Positions 9,464-16,555 of a stretch of DNA of 22,500 bases are shown here, in pieces. The translations under genes and the position numbers were made by a program. Numbering within the stretch: position 1 is the first letter of the stretch; every line of letters begins with the position of its first letter. Under the pieces are notes generated by a model that was not told the DNA's origin, searched no databases, and was given only the letters and a program-made list of their open reading frames with translations. Source of the DNA: Prorocentrum cordatum (taxonomy: Eukaryota; Sar; Dinophyceae; Prorocentrales; Prorocentraceae); contig CAUYUJ010000171.1 of the NCBI GenBank assembly GCA_963575745.1, positions 27,501 to 50,000 of the forward strand, written 5' to 3'.

Positions 9464-11461
9464 TACTTGATCACCGTCGTCTTGGTCTTGATGACGCTGC
9501 TTGAAGAAGAACTGCACACATGATATTTTCCACCAATACGCCTCTGGCCGCTCGTCTTCACAAAGAATTCGCTTCCAGTCCCCGTAGGTGCTGCCATACT
9601 GAATCGTATAATAGCGTACTGATGAATGCTTATACCACCATATCAGGAATGAACTTGGCATTTCTGGTAAGTTTTGAAGATGATGCATGCCACAGCCAAT
9701 CCGTGCTCCAAGACAATGTCGTACTCCTGCCAGAAGTGCTAGATGGATGGTGGCGCTCCACAACTTGGGATACTGTGTGGTACTGCGTGTAAGCTCCCAT
9801 CGTCCTGTCGAGGATACACACCAACCAAATCGTAACACCGCCCTTGAGCAGGAGTCTGCAAACTTGGTCACCTGTGTCATGACTGTGCTGATGCTCGTGA
9901 TACTGCTGTCCTGACTGCTCGCAAAATGGAGAAACTCCATGTACAGCGCCTTCCTGATGTCCGCGATTCGTACCGACATGGGGCGTCCTTGCCATTTACA
10001 ATGTACAAGTCCGTCTCGCATATCTGACATGTCCGTGATCTTGCATGGCCCAATCCAGTTGGTGATGCCCTGCTTGTCGGTCTTCCTCAAAATGTCCACG
10101 AAGTCACCAACCTGCAACTCGAGACCCTGTCCTGAGGTCCGCGTCTGAGACTCCAGAGCTCGCTGTACTCTTGCTGTCGCCGTGGCTTCCACCATTGCCG
10201 TGTTCGCTAGTTCACGTATGCGATGAGCATGCCGGGTTAAGCCTGGTAGTCCTCCCACGTCGTCCTGAAGAGGTGCTGCGCTCACTTGATCAAGATCTTG
10301 AAGCTGTGCTGGTTGTCGTCCGTAGAGCGCCTGATAGGGAGAGAAACCACCAACATTCAATAACTGATTGTGTGCCATGAAGGCCTCCGCCACGATGTAC
10401 TCGTCCGGTATGGCCGTGTCCAATTCTTCTGCTTGAGACTTGATGCGCCGTATGGTGTTGCGAACTATCTCACGATGTCGTTCAACGATGGCTGCCTTGG
10501 AGCCCACTGGCTTGGCTCGTCTCTGAATCTGATGTTGGTCACAATAAATACGAGCTTCGTCTGATTCCAGGGCTCCTTCTTGATCTGCAATGAGATGCTG
10601 AGGTGGTCCGTGTATCGTGACCCAGGTCAGGTGAATCACGCGTAGAATTTCTGGGGGTTCTTTACTGGCTGCAACACCGCCTCCAGAAAACCTCAAGCAT
10701 TCGTCGATAAGATGTACCACAATGAGTTCACCCACAAACAATAGGTCCACCTGCACGTACTCGTTGAACGTAAGAGACAAACGCATGGTCGGCATGTTCT
10801 TCGGTGCTGGCCGCTGCCACATCCGACACGCCCTGCAGGTGTCCACGATGTCGTGCGCCATTTTGCAGACTTCCATTGGCACGCCGGCGTTCTGCAACAT
10901 CCTGATCATGTCGTGTGCCTGCGCGTGCCACCATCTGATATGAAGTACTCGTAAAGTTCGCCGTGCAAGATTCATGTCTGCCGACTTGAGTTGATGCAAT
11001 GCTCGTCCCAGGTCATATGGTGACCATGTCCGCATATCTGTCATGGTAGGTAGTCCGTCGCCCTCGGTCTGCGCGCCTCCTGAGCGAAATCGTTGTACTT
11101 CACCGCTGCCGGTCCCACCACGCTGTCGTGGCGCATCCGCCAGCCGCAAACGTCCTTCGCCTTCTGCTGGTGCTGCTGCTGCTGCGGCGGCTGCCGATGG
11201 GGCCGCCGGTGCTGGTGCTTCAGGAGGAGGAGGAAGCGGAAGCTCCAGTCCTGGGTCGGGATCCACTCGATTGGCTGCTGTAGGTTCGTCATGGAGACGA
11301 GGTCGTGGATCTCGAGGTAGCTTCGTTGCCCTTCGCTTACCTGATATCCTGATAGCCGCTTCTCCCCACTTGCAGTCGAGGCCGTATGTATGTCCTGCGT
11401 GATCTCGGGGCTTGAACGTCTTGCAAGATTCAAGATGGACAAGCCCATTCTCTTGGTGCAA
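9461..11461 (-). CDS. pol: Pol part 2: integrase and post-integrase domain
   Basis: The product joins the element DNA to the host chromosome. The open frame begins after an in-frame TGA (11464-11462) and has no ATG at its edge, so it is expected to be translated only as part of Pol. It opens with the second half of a Cys/His finger region (CKTFKPRDHAGHT) and an Ala/Pro-rich linker. The zinc-binding HHCC domain has HIRWWH (10942-10925) and CRAC (10837-10826). The catalytic triad is Asp in YVQVDLLF (10747-10745), Asp in LIADQEG (10585-10583) and Glu in IVERHRE (10483-10481), with 33 residues between the last two. A C-terminal SH3-like segment follows (LQVGDFVDI to RIADIRKALY). About 150 further residues contain WWYKHSSVRYY and SCVQFF, a block I associate with dinoflagellate Copia elements. 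The frame ends at UAA 9463-9461. Confidence 0.9.
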   Translation of the reverse strand: MHQENGLVHLESCKTFKPRDHAGHTYGLDCKWGEAAIRISGKRRATKLPRDPRPRLHDEPTAANRVDPDPGLELPLPPPPEAPAPAAPSAAAAAAAAPAEGEGRLRLADAPRQRGGTGSGEVQRFRSGGAQTEGDGLPTMTDMRTWSPYDLGRALHQLKSADMNLARRTLRVLHIRWWHAQAHDMIRMLQNAGVPMEVCKMAHDIVDTCRACRMWQRPAPKNMPTMRLSLTFNEYVQVDLLFVGELIVVHLIDECLRFSGGGVAASKEPPEILRVIHLTWVTIHGPPQHLIADQEGALESDEARIYCDQHQIQRRAKPVGSKAAIVERHREIVRNTIRRIKSQAEELDTAIPDEYIVAEAFMAHNQLLNVGGFSPYQALYGRQPAQLQDLDQVSAAPLQDDVGGLPGLTRHAHRIRELANTAMVEATATARVQRALESQTRTSGQGLELQVGDFVDILRKTDKQGITNWIGPCKITDMSDMRDGLVHCKWQGRPMSVRIADIRKALYMEFLHFASSQDSSITSISTVMTQVTKFADSCSRAVLRFGWCVSSTGRWELTRSTTQYPKLWSATIHLALLAGVRHCLGARIGCGMHHLQNLPEMPSSFLIWWYKHSSVRYYTIQYGSTYGDWKRILCEDERPEAYWWKISCVQFFFKQRHQDQDDGDQV
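11423..11436 (-). pseudogene. pol: Frameshift in pol at a 7-bp tandem duplication
   Basis: On minus, 11436-11430 reads ATCTTGA and 11429-11423 reads ATCTTGC, so ATCTTG is repeated with a period of 7. The methyltransferase frame runs into TGA here (11432-11430), while the integrase frame continues in the +1 phase. Removing one 7-base copy would join the two frames and create Cys-x2-Cys, matching the upstream finger (CSAC). This points to a slippage duplication, not a programmed shift. Confidence 0.75.
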
Positions 11462-13667
11462 TCATTGATCGCAAACATGAACTCGGATCTCTGGTGTGCC
11501 TGGGGTCGAACATGTCTCGATTTGATCTGCAAGCCGAACACTTGACCCAATCAGGCATCTTAGGCTCGACCCTGCGCTTCCTGGGTGCCTGGCCGGGCTC
11601 GGCTGGCACCGCTGCTGCAGCTGCTGCCGATGCTGCCTCAGCGGGAGGTGCAACTGCCGCAAGAGGATCTGGTGCCGGCGGTAGTGGTGCCGATGCTGCC
11701 GCTGCCGCGGCCGCTGCCGATCTCTGCCGTCGCTTGGGTCGCTTCCGTGCTGCCGCTGCTGCTCCTGGTGCTTGTTCTTCTTCGCTCTCGCTCTCGTCGT
11801 CGCCCGCCGGGAAGAATATTTGGTGCAATCGCAAATGCCGAAGTAGATCGTGAATACCTGTAGCAACCAACTTGGCCATTTCCCATGTCCGTAGCCGTGC
11901 GTCGTGAGACCGACCGCCTGATATAGTGGCATGTTGGTGACTGCGATCACATTTCAGATTCAACAGCGGTCTGATCAACAGGTAGTGCGATGCCCAAAAC
12001 TCGGTGGGCTTCAACAAGTGTAAGAAGGGAGGTCTATTCTCGCGAAGGTTGGTCATACACTGATGAACAATGCACCAATGGAGTTGAAGATGATTCCGTA
12101 CGTAATCCCATTCCGGCATGTTGTACATCTCCGTCGTCTGCGGATGTTCCGATAGAAAATGCCGATGATGTCGTAGTTGGAATTCTGCAACTCTGCCTGC
12201 AAGCTTAGCGAGGGGTACAGATGTCCGCCTACTCTGCTTCCAGGTCTCCGGGTTAGTGAACTTGTTCAACGTCTGCCAGCCTGCTAGTCCTGTACAGGGA
12301 ACGCTGAGAATCGTGATCAGAACCTTGTTCGATTTGAGATACTGCCAAAGTGCCGCTTCCTGCGTAGGGTCCAAGAGATCGATGCCTACAATGATGTCGA
12401 AGTTAAGCCCGATCTTGGTCTCGTGGAAGCGGTGGATCAATATCTGCGATGTTCTAGCGTTGCCGCCACATATCTCCACAACGTCGATGTAGTGGTCCTT
12501 GCTCTGTGAGCTATACTGAGCGGGATAAGACCAGTCTGCCATAAAGCTGGTAAACGCGTCGTACTTGAACTGCTTCGGCACGTGGCTGTAGGTCTTGTCG
12601 TTGGTGTCTGATCCACTCAAGCCACGTAGCGAAGAGACAAATACCGAGCAGGTGTCTTGGTCCCGTTCGTCGCCCATGATCTGGTCCTCGTCGTCGTAGA
12701 TCTCGGTGCTGGTCTGGTTGAGTGCCCACAACGCCTGCTTGAGACTAGAGTCGCCGAGCCCGCAGTCGTCGAAGTGCTGCTCCACCTTGAACTTCTTCTT
12801 CTTGCTCGGCGTGGCGTGCGTTGGGTCGATAGCCTGTGCTTTCCGATGCCGTTCTCTCTCTTTGGCCCGTGCAGCTGCATCGGTAGGGCATGCCGTGGAA
12901 TCTTCATCGAGAACGTCGAACATAACCTGGTCGCCACTGCTGTTGTCCGTCGTCCTCGGAGGGGAGTGCGCTGATACCGATGTAGCCGTCGGTGGTGTAA
13001 CAACTTGCTCTCGTGATGGCTTGTGCTCTGTCTTGAACAACAAATCAAGGAGGCTCGCGACTGCCGCCGGTGCCTCCGCGTAGTCGATCATGCCCGGGGC
13101 GCCCAAATCAAAGTTGGCCTCCAGGCGGATGGTCGAGGTATGACTGCCATCCTGAAGCCGCACCATGGTAGTCTTCAGGCTGCCGCCCTCGTGTTGCTTG
13201 CCGATGAAGTCGCTGAAGTGGTGCTGTCGCCAAACTGCCTGCACGCGCTCGTTAGCCTCAAGAAGAACCGATCGTTGCAGTGATATCTGCTGTTCGCTGA
13301 GCTGGCTGATAAGCTGGAGCCGTCGCCCATGCGATCTCGTAAACTGTCCTGTCGTAGGAGGTCCTGGAACGCATACCCACAACAGAACTGGCCGATGCTG
13401 ATGCAATAACGCCTGCATGTGATTGCTGCTGTTCGCCGTGGTGCGCCGTGAACTATGATTGTAGAGCTGGACTTTGAAGCGCTGACTACATGCATAACTT
13501 CGTTGGCTGTCAACGTCGTCAATGATCCAAATTGTGGGCGCGGAATTGTCATGCACGGGGGAAGGAGATCTTGGCAGAGATTGAGTTGGGGTGTTGCCGT
13601 GCGTCTTGACGACGGCTTGCTCCCTCCGGGGAGCCTCGGCGGGACGCACCGCCGAGCGGCCGACTCC
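11430..13667 (-). CDS. Pol part 1: C5-methyltransferase-like domain and Cys/His fingers
   Basis: This is the continuation of the Gag-protease frame after UAG, 745 codons with no ATG at its edge, so translation needs readthrough or an internal start. The N-terminal 390 residues are unrecognised, with basic stretches such as KKKKFK. Residues about 375-615 resemble a SAM-dependent cytosine-C5 methyltransferase: DVVEICGGNARTS (motif I, Asp395), IVGIDL (a likely motif II acidic residue), SVPCTGLAGW with Pro457-Cys458 (the motif IV catalytic pair), FLSEHP with Glu507 (in place of ENV), and KPTEFW, followed by RSHQHATISGG. An acidic patch, an Ala-rich linker with basic runs (RKRPKRRQR, PRKRRVEPK) and a CSAC...DPRHT finger come next. 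Activity is unproven: the match is by motif only and the target-recognition region is not obvious. The frame ends at the 7-bp duplication near 11430. Confidence 0.75.
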   Translation of the reverse strand, partial: GVGRSAVRPAEAPRREQAVVKTHGNTPTQSLPRSPSPVHDNSAPTIWIIDDVDSQRSYACSQRFKVQLYNHSSRRTTANSSNHMQALLHQHRPVLLWVCVPGPPTTGQFTRSHGRRLQLISQLSEQQISLQRSVLLEANERVQAVWRQHHFSDFIGKQHEGGSLKTTMVRLQDGSHTSTIRLEANFDLGAPGMIDYAEAPAAVASLLDLLFKTEHKPSREQVVTPPTATSVSAHSPPRTTDNSSGDQVMFDVLDEDSTACPTDAAARAKERERHRKAQAIDPTHATPSKKKKFKVEQHFDDCGLGDSSLKQALWALNQTSTEIYDDEDQIMGDERDQDTCSVFVSSLRGLSGSDTNDKTYSHVPKQFKYDAFTSFMADWSYPAQYSSQSKDHYIDVVEICGGNARTSQILIHRFHETKIGLNFDIIVGIDLLDPTQEAALWQYLKSNKVLITILSVPCTGLAGWQTLNKFTNPETWKQSRRTSVPLAKLAGRVAEFQLRHHRHFLSEHPQTTEMYNMPEWDYVRNHLQLHWCIVHQCMTNLRENRPPFLHLLKPTEFWASHYLLIRPLLNLKCDRSHQHATISGGRSHDARLRTWEMAKLVATGIHDLLRHLRLHQIFFPAGDDESESEEEQAPGAAAAARKRPKRRQRSAAAAAAAASAPLPPAPDPLAAVAPPAEAASAAAAAAVPAEPGQAPRKRRVEPKMPDWVKCSACRSNRDMFDPRHTRDPSSCLRSMIAPREWACPS
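12996..13022 (-). repeat. 27-nt copy of the 3' LTR/internal junction inside pol
   Basis: Plus-strand tgtaacaactt, G, ctctcgtgatggctt matches 6586-6612 at 26 of 27 positions (G here, A there). The copy at 6586-6612 straddles the 3' LTR boundary at 6599/6600. Here it is coding (KPSREQVV). Confidence 0.8.
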
Positions 13668-13670
13668 CTA
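13599..13670 (-). promoter_or_regulatory. Candidate UAG readthrough signal with hairpins and pseudoknot
   Basis: On minus, UAG (13670-13668) is followed by GGA. Eleven bases downstream lies a perfect 8-bp GC-rich stem, CTCGGCGG (13656-13649) with CCGCCGAG (13642-13635), whose 6-base loop is TGCGTC. A second perfect stem follows at once: GCTCCC/GGGAGC with loop CGGA (13634-13619). Then 13605-13599 reads GACGCAC, complementary to the first loop, so an H-type pseudoknot is possible. UAG followed by a purine and a nearby pseudoknot is the arrangement used for gag-pol readthrough in gammaretroviruses. Function is inference. Confidence 0.5.
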
Positions 13671-16061
13671 GTGGGAGGTCCTGGCCGCGACGTCGCTCTG
13701 GTGCTCCGTCGCGTACTGCGGCTCCGCCTTGAAGGTGACCTTCCTCTTGTGCTTGTCGAACTCCGTGCATGGTACCAGCGGGTGTCCACTCATGCTGCTC
13801 TCGATCTTCAACGTAGAAGTACCATGAGGTGTGTTGATGTATACTCGGCCTGGCCCGCATAGATGTATCTCGTTATTGACCAGGTCGATGACTGCCCGCT
13901 GATGTCGCATAGACTTGATACCCCACAACGCTGGTACTGTAGATGGATCCTCCTCGGTGCCGACGACTGGGGCCGTGTAGGTAGTGTCGCTCTTCACGTC
14001 GTTCGCGATGACCTTCAGGGGAATCGTGATGGCCCACTCGACGAGCTGGCTCTCCTTGCCGACACCTGACACGTTGATGGGCTTGGGAAGCTTTTGCCAC
14101 TTCACCTTGTCCATCATGCCTTGCTCGCTCAAGATGTTCAGGACGCGCTTGATGAACAGGTTGTCCACCAGGTTGTCGCGTGCGCCGGTGTCCACCAGAA
14201 GTCCTTCCCGTCCTTCGCCTGGCAACTTCGTCTTGAGGAGGAAGATCTGCTCGTCGTTCAGGTTCGCCGTGTTGAAACTGCTGTTCTCGTCCAGCTCCAC
14301 GTCCAGGTTCCACCAGGGAAAGAATCTCGCTGATATCTGCTCTCCGTCATTCGCTGTCTGATCCAGGATGCGAAGCTGCTGCAAGATCGATGTACGTTGA
14401 TGTTCTGCCGCGATTGCCTGCTGAGGCTGTTGGGGATTGAAGCTCCTGGTCATCAATTCCTGCAGCTGCCGCTCCTGGTGTATGCCGTGGTCCGTGTTGA
14501 TGTCCGTCGGGATACCCATGCCGTCTGAGACAATCTGAGACCATTCCAATACTGGTGCATACGTCGCTGGCTCTTCGTGGGGTTCGTGACGCTGATGCTG
14601 ATATCCTGCATGAAAGAAATGTTGCTGCATCATATACATGTGCCCGGGTGCCATGGATTGATCCTGTCCGCCTGCCGAGGGAGATGCCGATGCCGATGCC
14701 GAGCCTGCCGCTTGCGTCAGGTGGTGAAGCTTGGGACAGTTCCTCCGCAGGTGTTCGTCGCTACCGCACTCGTGGCACTTCATCACTTCGCCTGTGACTG
14801 GGTCCTTTCTGTTCTTGCCGTGTCCACGGAAGCCGCCGCCCTTCCCCTTTCCGCCCTTGAAGTACGTGGGGTCCTGCTGCTCTTCGACGGGGAAGTGGCT
14901 TGGCTTGCCGAATTGACGCCGAAATCCTCCTTTGCCTTGTCCTGAGCGCCGACCGTAGTATCGCCGATTGAACCGTCTGAACTTCGTCGTCCTCTTCGTG
15001 TAGGCTCTATAACGCTTCTTTATGTTAAGGTATGTCTCATACAACACCGTCGTGATATTCGTCCTGTTGGCCGGCACTCCAGGGGGAAGGAGACTCGATG
15101 CATATGCCTCTATCGCCTCGTCCGTGCACTCTGGGTCCTGCTGCTCTTCGTCCGACTCCGTGTCGCTGTCGCCAAAGAAATCCTCAAACGTGTAGTGCTC
15201 GTCTGGCGTGTTGGCGTACGGGTCGCTCGTGGGGTACACTGCTTGATGTGGCATGGCCGCTGCCGCGGCCGCGCCGTCGCCCCAGGCCGTCGCAGCCTGA
15301 GGCGGCTCCACGTTTCCGAAATATGACAAATGTGCCTGCTGTCCAGGATGTGCCGCGTTCGAGTGTACGCCATGCGGATGATGTTCCAAGATATGTGCCT
15401 GCTGTCTGATGTGCCGCTTGAGAATATTCATCTGGTCTTCCGTCGTCGGGAGCTGTCCGTTCAGGGGAATGAGTAGCTGAGACCACATGACCGGCGCCAC
15501 TTTGAGTGCTCGCAATAATATCCACGCCAATCCTTGGGGTCCCAACGCGAAATTCTGCAAGAGGTTCGTCGCCCTGTACACCGTGATATCGAACCTCGAG
15601 AGTGCCTGATCTATCGATTCGCCTTGCATTCTGCTGAAGCCCAACAACTGAGAAAGAAGTCTGATGCTCTGTTCTTCGTCCAGCTCGCCGAAACGTCGTA
15701 GAAGATTCCGCAACATAATAGTAATGCCCGTCACGTGCAACATCTGCTGCTGTGTGTAGTCCCACTCTTGCCGTCCATTTGATAACTCATCCACGTTCAT
15801 CTCTCTGCCCAGGACCCTCGCCATGCCTCCGAGCTGTAGAACTGCGGCTGGTCCCTGACGTGCAATGGGTACCTCTGTGGCCGCGCTCCACAATATCAGG
15901 TCCTGAGCGTAGACCCACAACGGGTAGCTGGCCTCGAACTCCGGCGACCACGAGGGAGGCGTCTTCGCGTTCGCCATGTCAGGCTGAGGATGTTGGCCAG
16001 GAATGAACCGTTGGGGTCCGCCCTGCTGCACTGGGGGCTGTCCGCCCTTGCCGCCGAACAT
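13668..16061 (-). CDS. gag: Gag nucleocapsid and aspartic protease
   Basis: This part makes the particle shell, binds the element RNA and carries the protease that cuts the polyprotein. The start is the ATG at 16061-16059, the first in this frame after the 5' LTR; the open frame continues upstream only through LTR and host repeat. The 797 residues comprise a Gln/Pro-rich N-terminus, a helical Gag core (about 40-230, with RRFGELDEEQSIRLLSQLLG and a polyprotein-type QLLIPLNG segment), an acidic patch (about 300), and a basic Gly/Arg/Lys region. A CCHC zinc knuckle follows at residues 429-442 (C-x2-C-x4-H-x4-C; 14777-14736). The protease has LLVDTGARDN with the catalytic Asp624 (14192-14190), then VSGVG and ALWGIKSM...RAVIDL...IHLCGPG. 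It ends at UAG 13670-13668. The same frame reopens at once as the methyltransferase part of Pol, so this is a Gag-Pro product with possible extension. Confidence 0.9.
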   Translation of the reverse strand: MFGGKGGQPPVQQGGPQRFIPGQHPQPDMANAKTPPSWSPEFEASYPLWVYAQDLILWSAATEVPIARQGPAAVLQLGGMARVLGREMNVDELSNGRQEWDYTQQQMLHVTGITIMLRNLLRRFGELDEEQSIRLLSQLLGFSRMQGESIDQALSRFDITVYRATNLLQNFALGPQGLAWILLRALKVAPVMWSQLLIPLNGQLPTTEDQMNILKRHIRQQAHILEHHPHGVHSNAAHPGQQAHLSYFGNVEPPQAATAWGDGAAAAAAMPHQAVYPTSDPYANTPDEHYTFEDFFGDSDTESDEEQQDPECTDEAIEAYASSLLPPGVPANRTNITTVLYETYLNIKKRYRAYTKRTTKFRRFNRRYYGRRSGQGKGGFRRQFGKPSHFPVEEQQDPTYFKGGKGKGGGFRGHGKNRKDPVTGEVMKCHECGSDEHLRRNCPKLHHLTQAAGSASASASPSAGGQDQSMAPGHMYMMQQHFFHAGYQHQRHEPHEEPATYAPVLEWSQIVSDGMGIPTDINTDHGIHQERQLQELMTRSFNPQQPQQAIAAEHQRTSILQQLRILDQTANDGEQISARFFPWWNLDVELDENSSFNTANLNDEQIFLLKTKLPGEGREGLLVDTGARDNLVDNLFIKRVLNILSEQGMMDKVKWQKLPKPINVSGVGKESQLVEWAITIPLKVIANDVKSDTTYTAPVVGTEEDPSTVPALWGIKSMRHQRAVIDLVNNEIHLCGPGRVYINTPHGTSTLKIESSMSGHPLVPCTEFDKHKRKVTFKAEPQYATEHQSDVAARTSH

Positions 16062-16219
16062 AGCTGATACCAAAAAACTAAGGAATAACTGAATTGACTG
16101 TCGAAGCCCTCTTTCTCGCACTCTGTGCTGTCGAGGCTGATGCCCGCAGCGCTGATGTCGGAGAAGGTGATGAGCTCGCAGTGGTACCGTCGCCTGGCGG
16201 CGGGAGGGGGAGCACCTCT
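16062..16219 (-). other. Element leader between primer-binding site and Gag start
   Basis: About 158 bases form the untranslated leader. It is in frame with Gag on minus but has no ATG. It is GC-rich near the primer-binding site and T-rich just before the Gag ATG (tagttttttggtatcagct). No splice or packaging signal can be assigned by eye. Confidence 0.6.
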
Positions 16220-16231
16220 GCTCCGCTACCA
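16220..16231 (-). promoter_or_regulatory. Primer-binding site, initiator-Met tRNA type
   Basis: On minus, TGGTAGCGGAGC follows the 5' LTR directly. It matches the complement of the 3' end of a typical animal-type initiator tRNA-Met (TGGTAGCAGAGG) at 10 of 12 positions. Copia elements commonly prime from initiator tRNA-Met. The host tRNA sequence is not available here. Confidence 0.75.
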
Positions 16232-16445
16232 CGTGCAGTGGCACGTGATATAACTCCTCTCCTCCCGGCAGCGATGGCGGCTGAATGCAGTGGGGCTGTG
16301 TTTTCCGTATCGATCGCTCGAACAGTACACAACTATGACGCGTCTTGAGCCAGTACATTACAGTACGGGCTGTGAATTCGCCGGGCCCCCGGTGAGCTCT
16401 AGAGGGCCCCGAGAGAGGAACGTGTGAGGCATGTAACAACTTACT
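16232..16445 (-). repeat. 5' LTR (right copy), 214 bp
   Basis: By eye it is identical to 6386-6599. It is bounded on the outside by GAGGA and on the inside by the primer-binding site. It should carry the promoter and the polyadenylation signal of the element, but neither has a recognisable consensus; the TATA-like ttatatcac lies close to its inner (3') end. The possible spliced-leader-like segment is at 16368-16344 on minus. Confidence 0.92.
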
Positions 16446-16450
16446 GAGGA
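16446..16450. repeat. Target-site duplication, right copy (GAGGA)
   Basis: The five bases next to the right LTR repeat those at 6381-6385. The GA-rich tail of satellite block 2 resumes here (gggaggggagggaagagg), matching the uninterrupted tails at about 4590 and 17045. Confidence 0.85.
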
Positions 16451-16555
16451 GGGAGGGGAGGGAAGAGGAGGAGAGGAGAGGAGAGGAGGAGAGGAACGCG
16501 GGGCACCGTCTCTTCCAAACGAGGACCCAACACCACACGATGGTTGGGAAATTAT
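16451..16555. repeat. Higher-order satellite block 2, right part
   Basis: This is the GA-rich tail and closing segment (gaacgcggggcaccgtctcttc, ending gatggttgggaaatta) of the block split by the retrotransposon. It matches the ends of block 1 (about 4590-4706) and block 3 (about 17045-17154). Confidence 0.85.

Larger units (their letters stand above)
6386..16445 (-). mobile_element. LTR retrotransposon, Ty1/Copia order, with methyltransferase-like domain
   Basis: The element is 10,060 bp, flanked by identical 214-bp direct repeats and a 5-bp target duplication. Read on minus, the order is 5' LTR, primer-binding site, Gag (CCHC knuckle), aspartic protease, methyltransferase-like domain, Cys/His fingers, integrase (HHCC and DDE), post-integrase block, reverse transcriptase, RNase H, 3' LTR. 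Integrase before reverse transcriptase defines the Copia order. Coding sequence from the Gag ATG (16061) to the final stop (6896) is one frame interrupted by UAG (13668-13670), a frameshift near 11430 and UAA (9461-9463). LTR identity indicates a very recent insertion. The three interruptions mean this copy is either defective and mobilised in trans, or partly recoded. No envelope gene is seen. Confidence 0.93.

Noticed and set aside
11041-11550. A 169-codon minus frame overlapping the frameshift region as a separate gene
   Set aside because: It lies in the third phase across the Pol linker, is rich in Gln/Pro from the Ala-rich coding bias, and has no domain.
9461-13670. A reassigned genetic code in which UAG and UAA mean Gln, making the polyprotein continuous
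   Set aside because: Only one UAG and one UAA occur in about 3,050 codons while CAG and CAA are common, and the frameshift would remain. A reassigned code would show many such codons.
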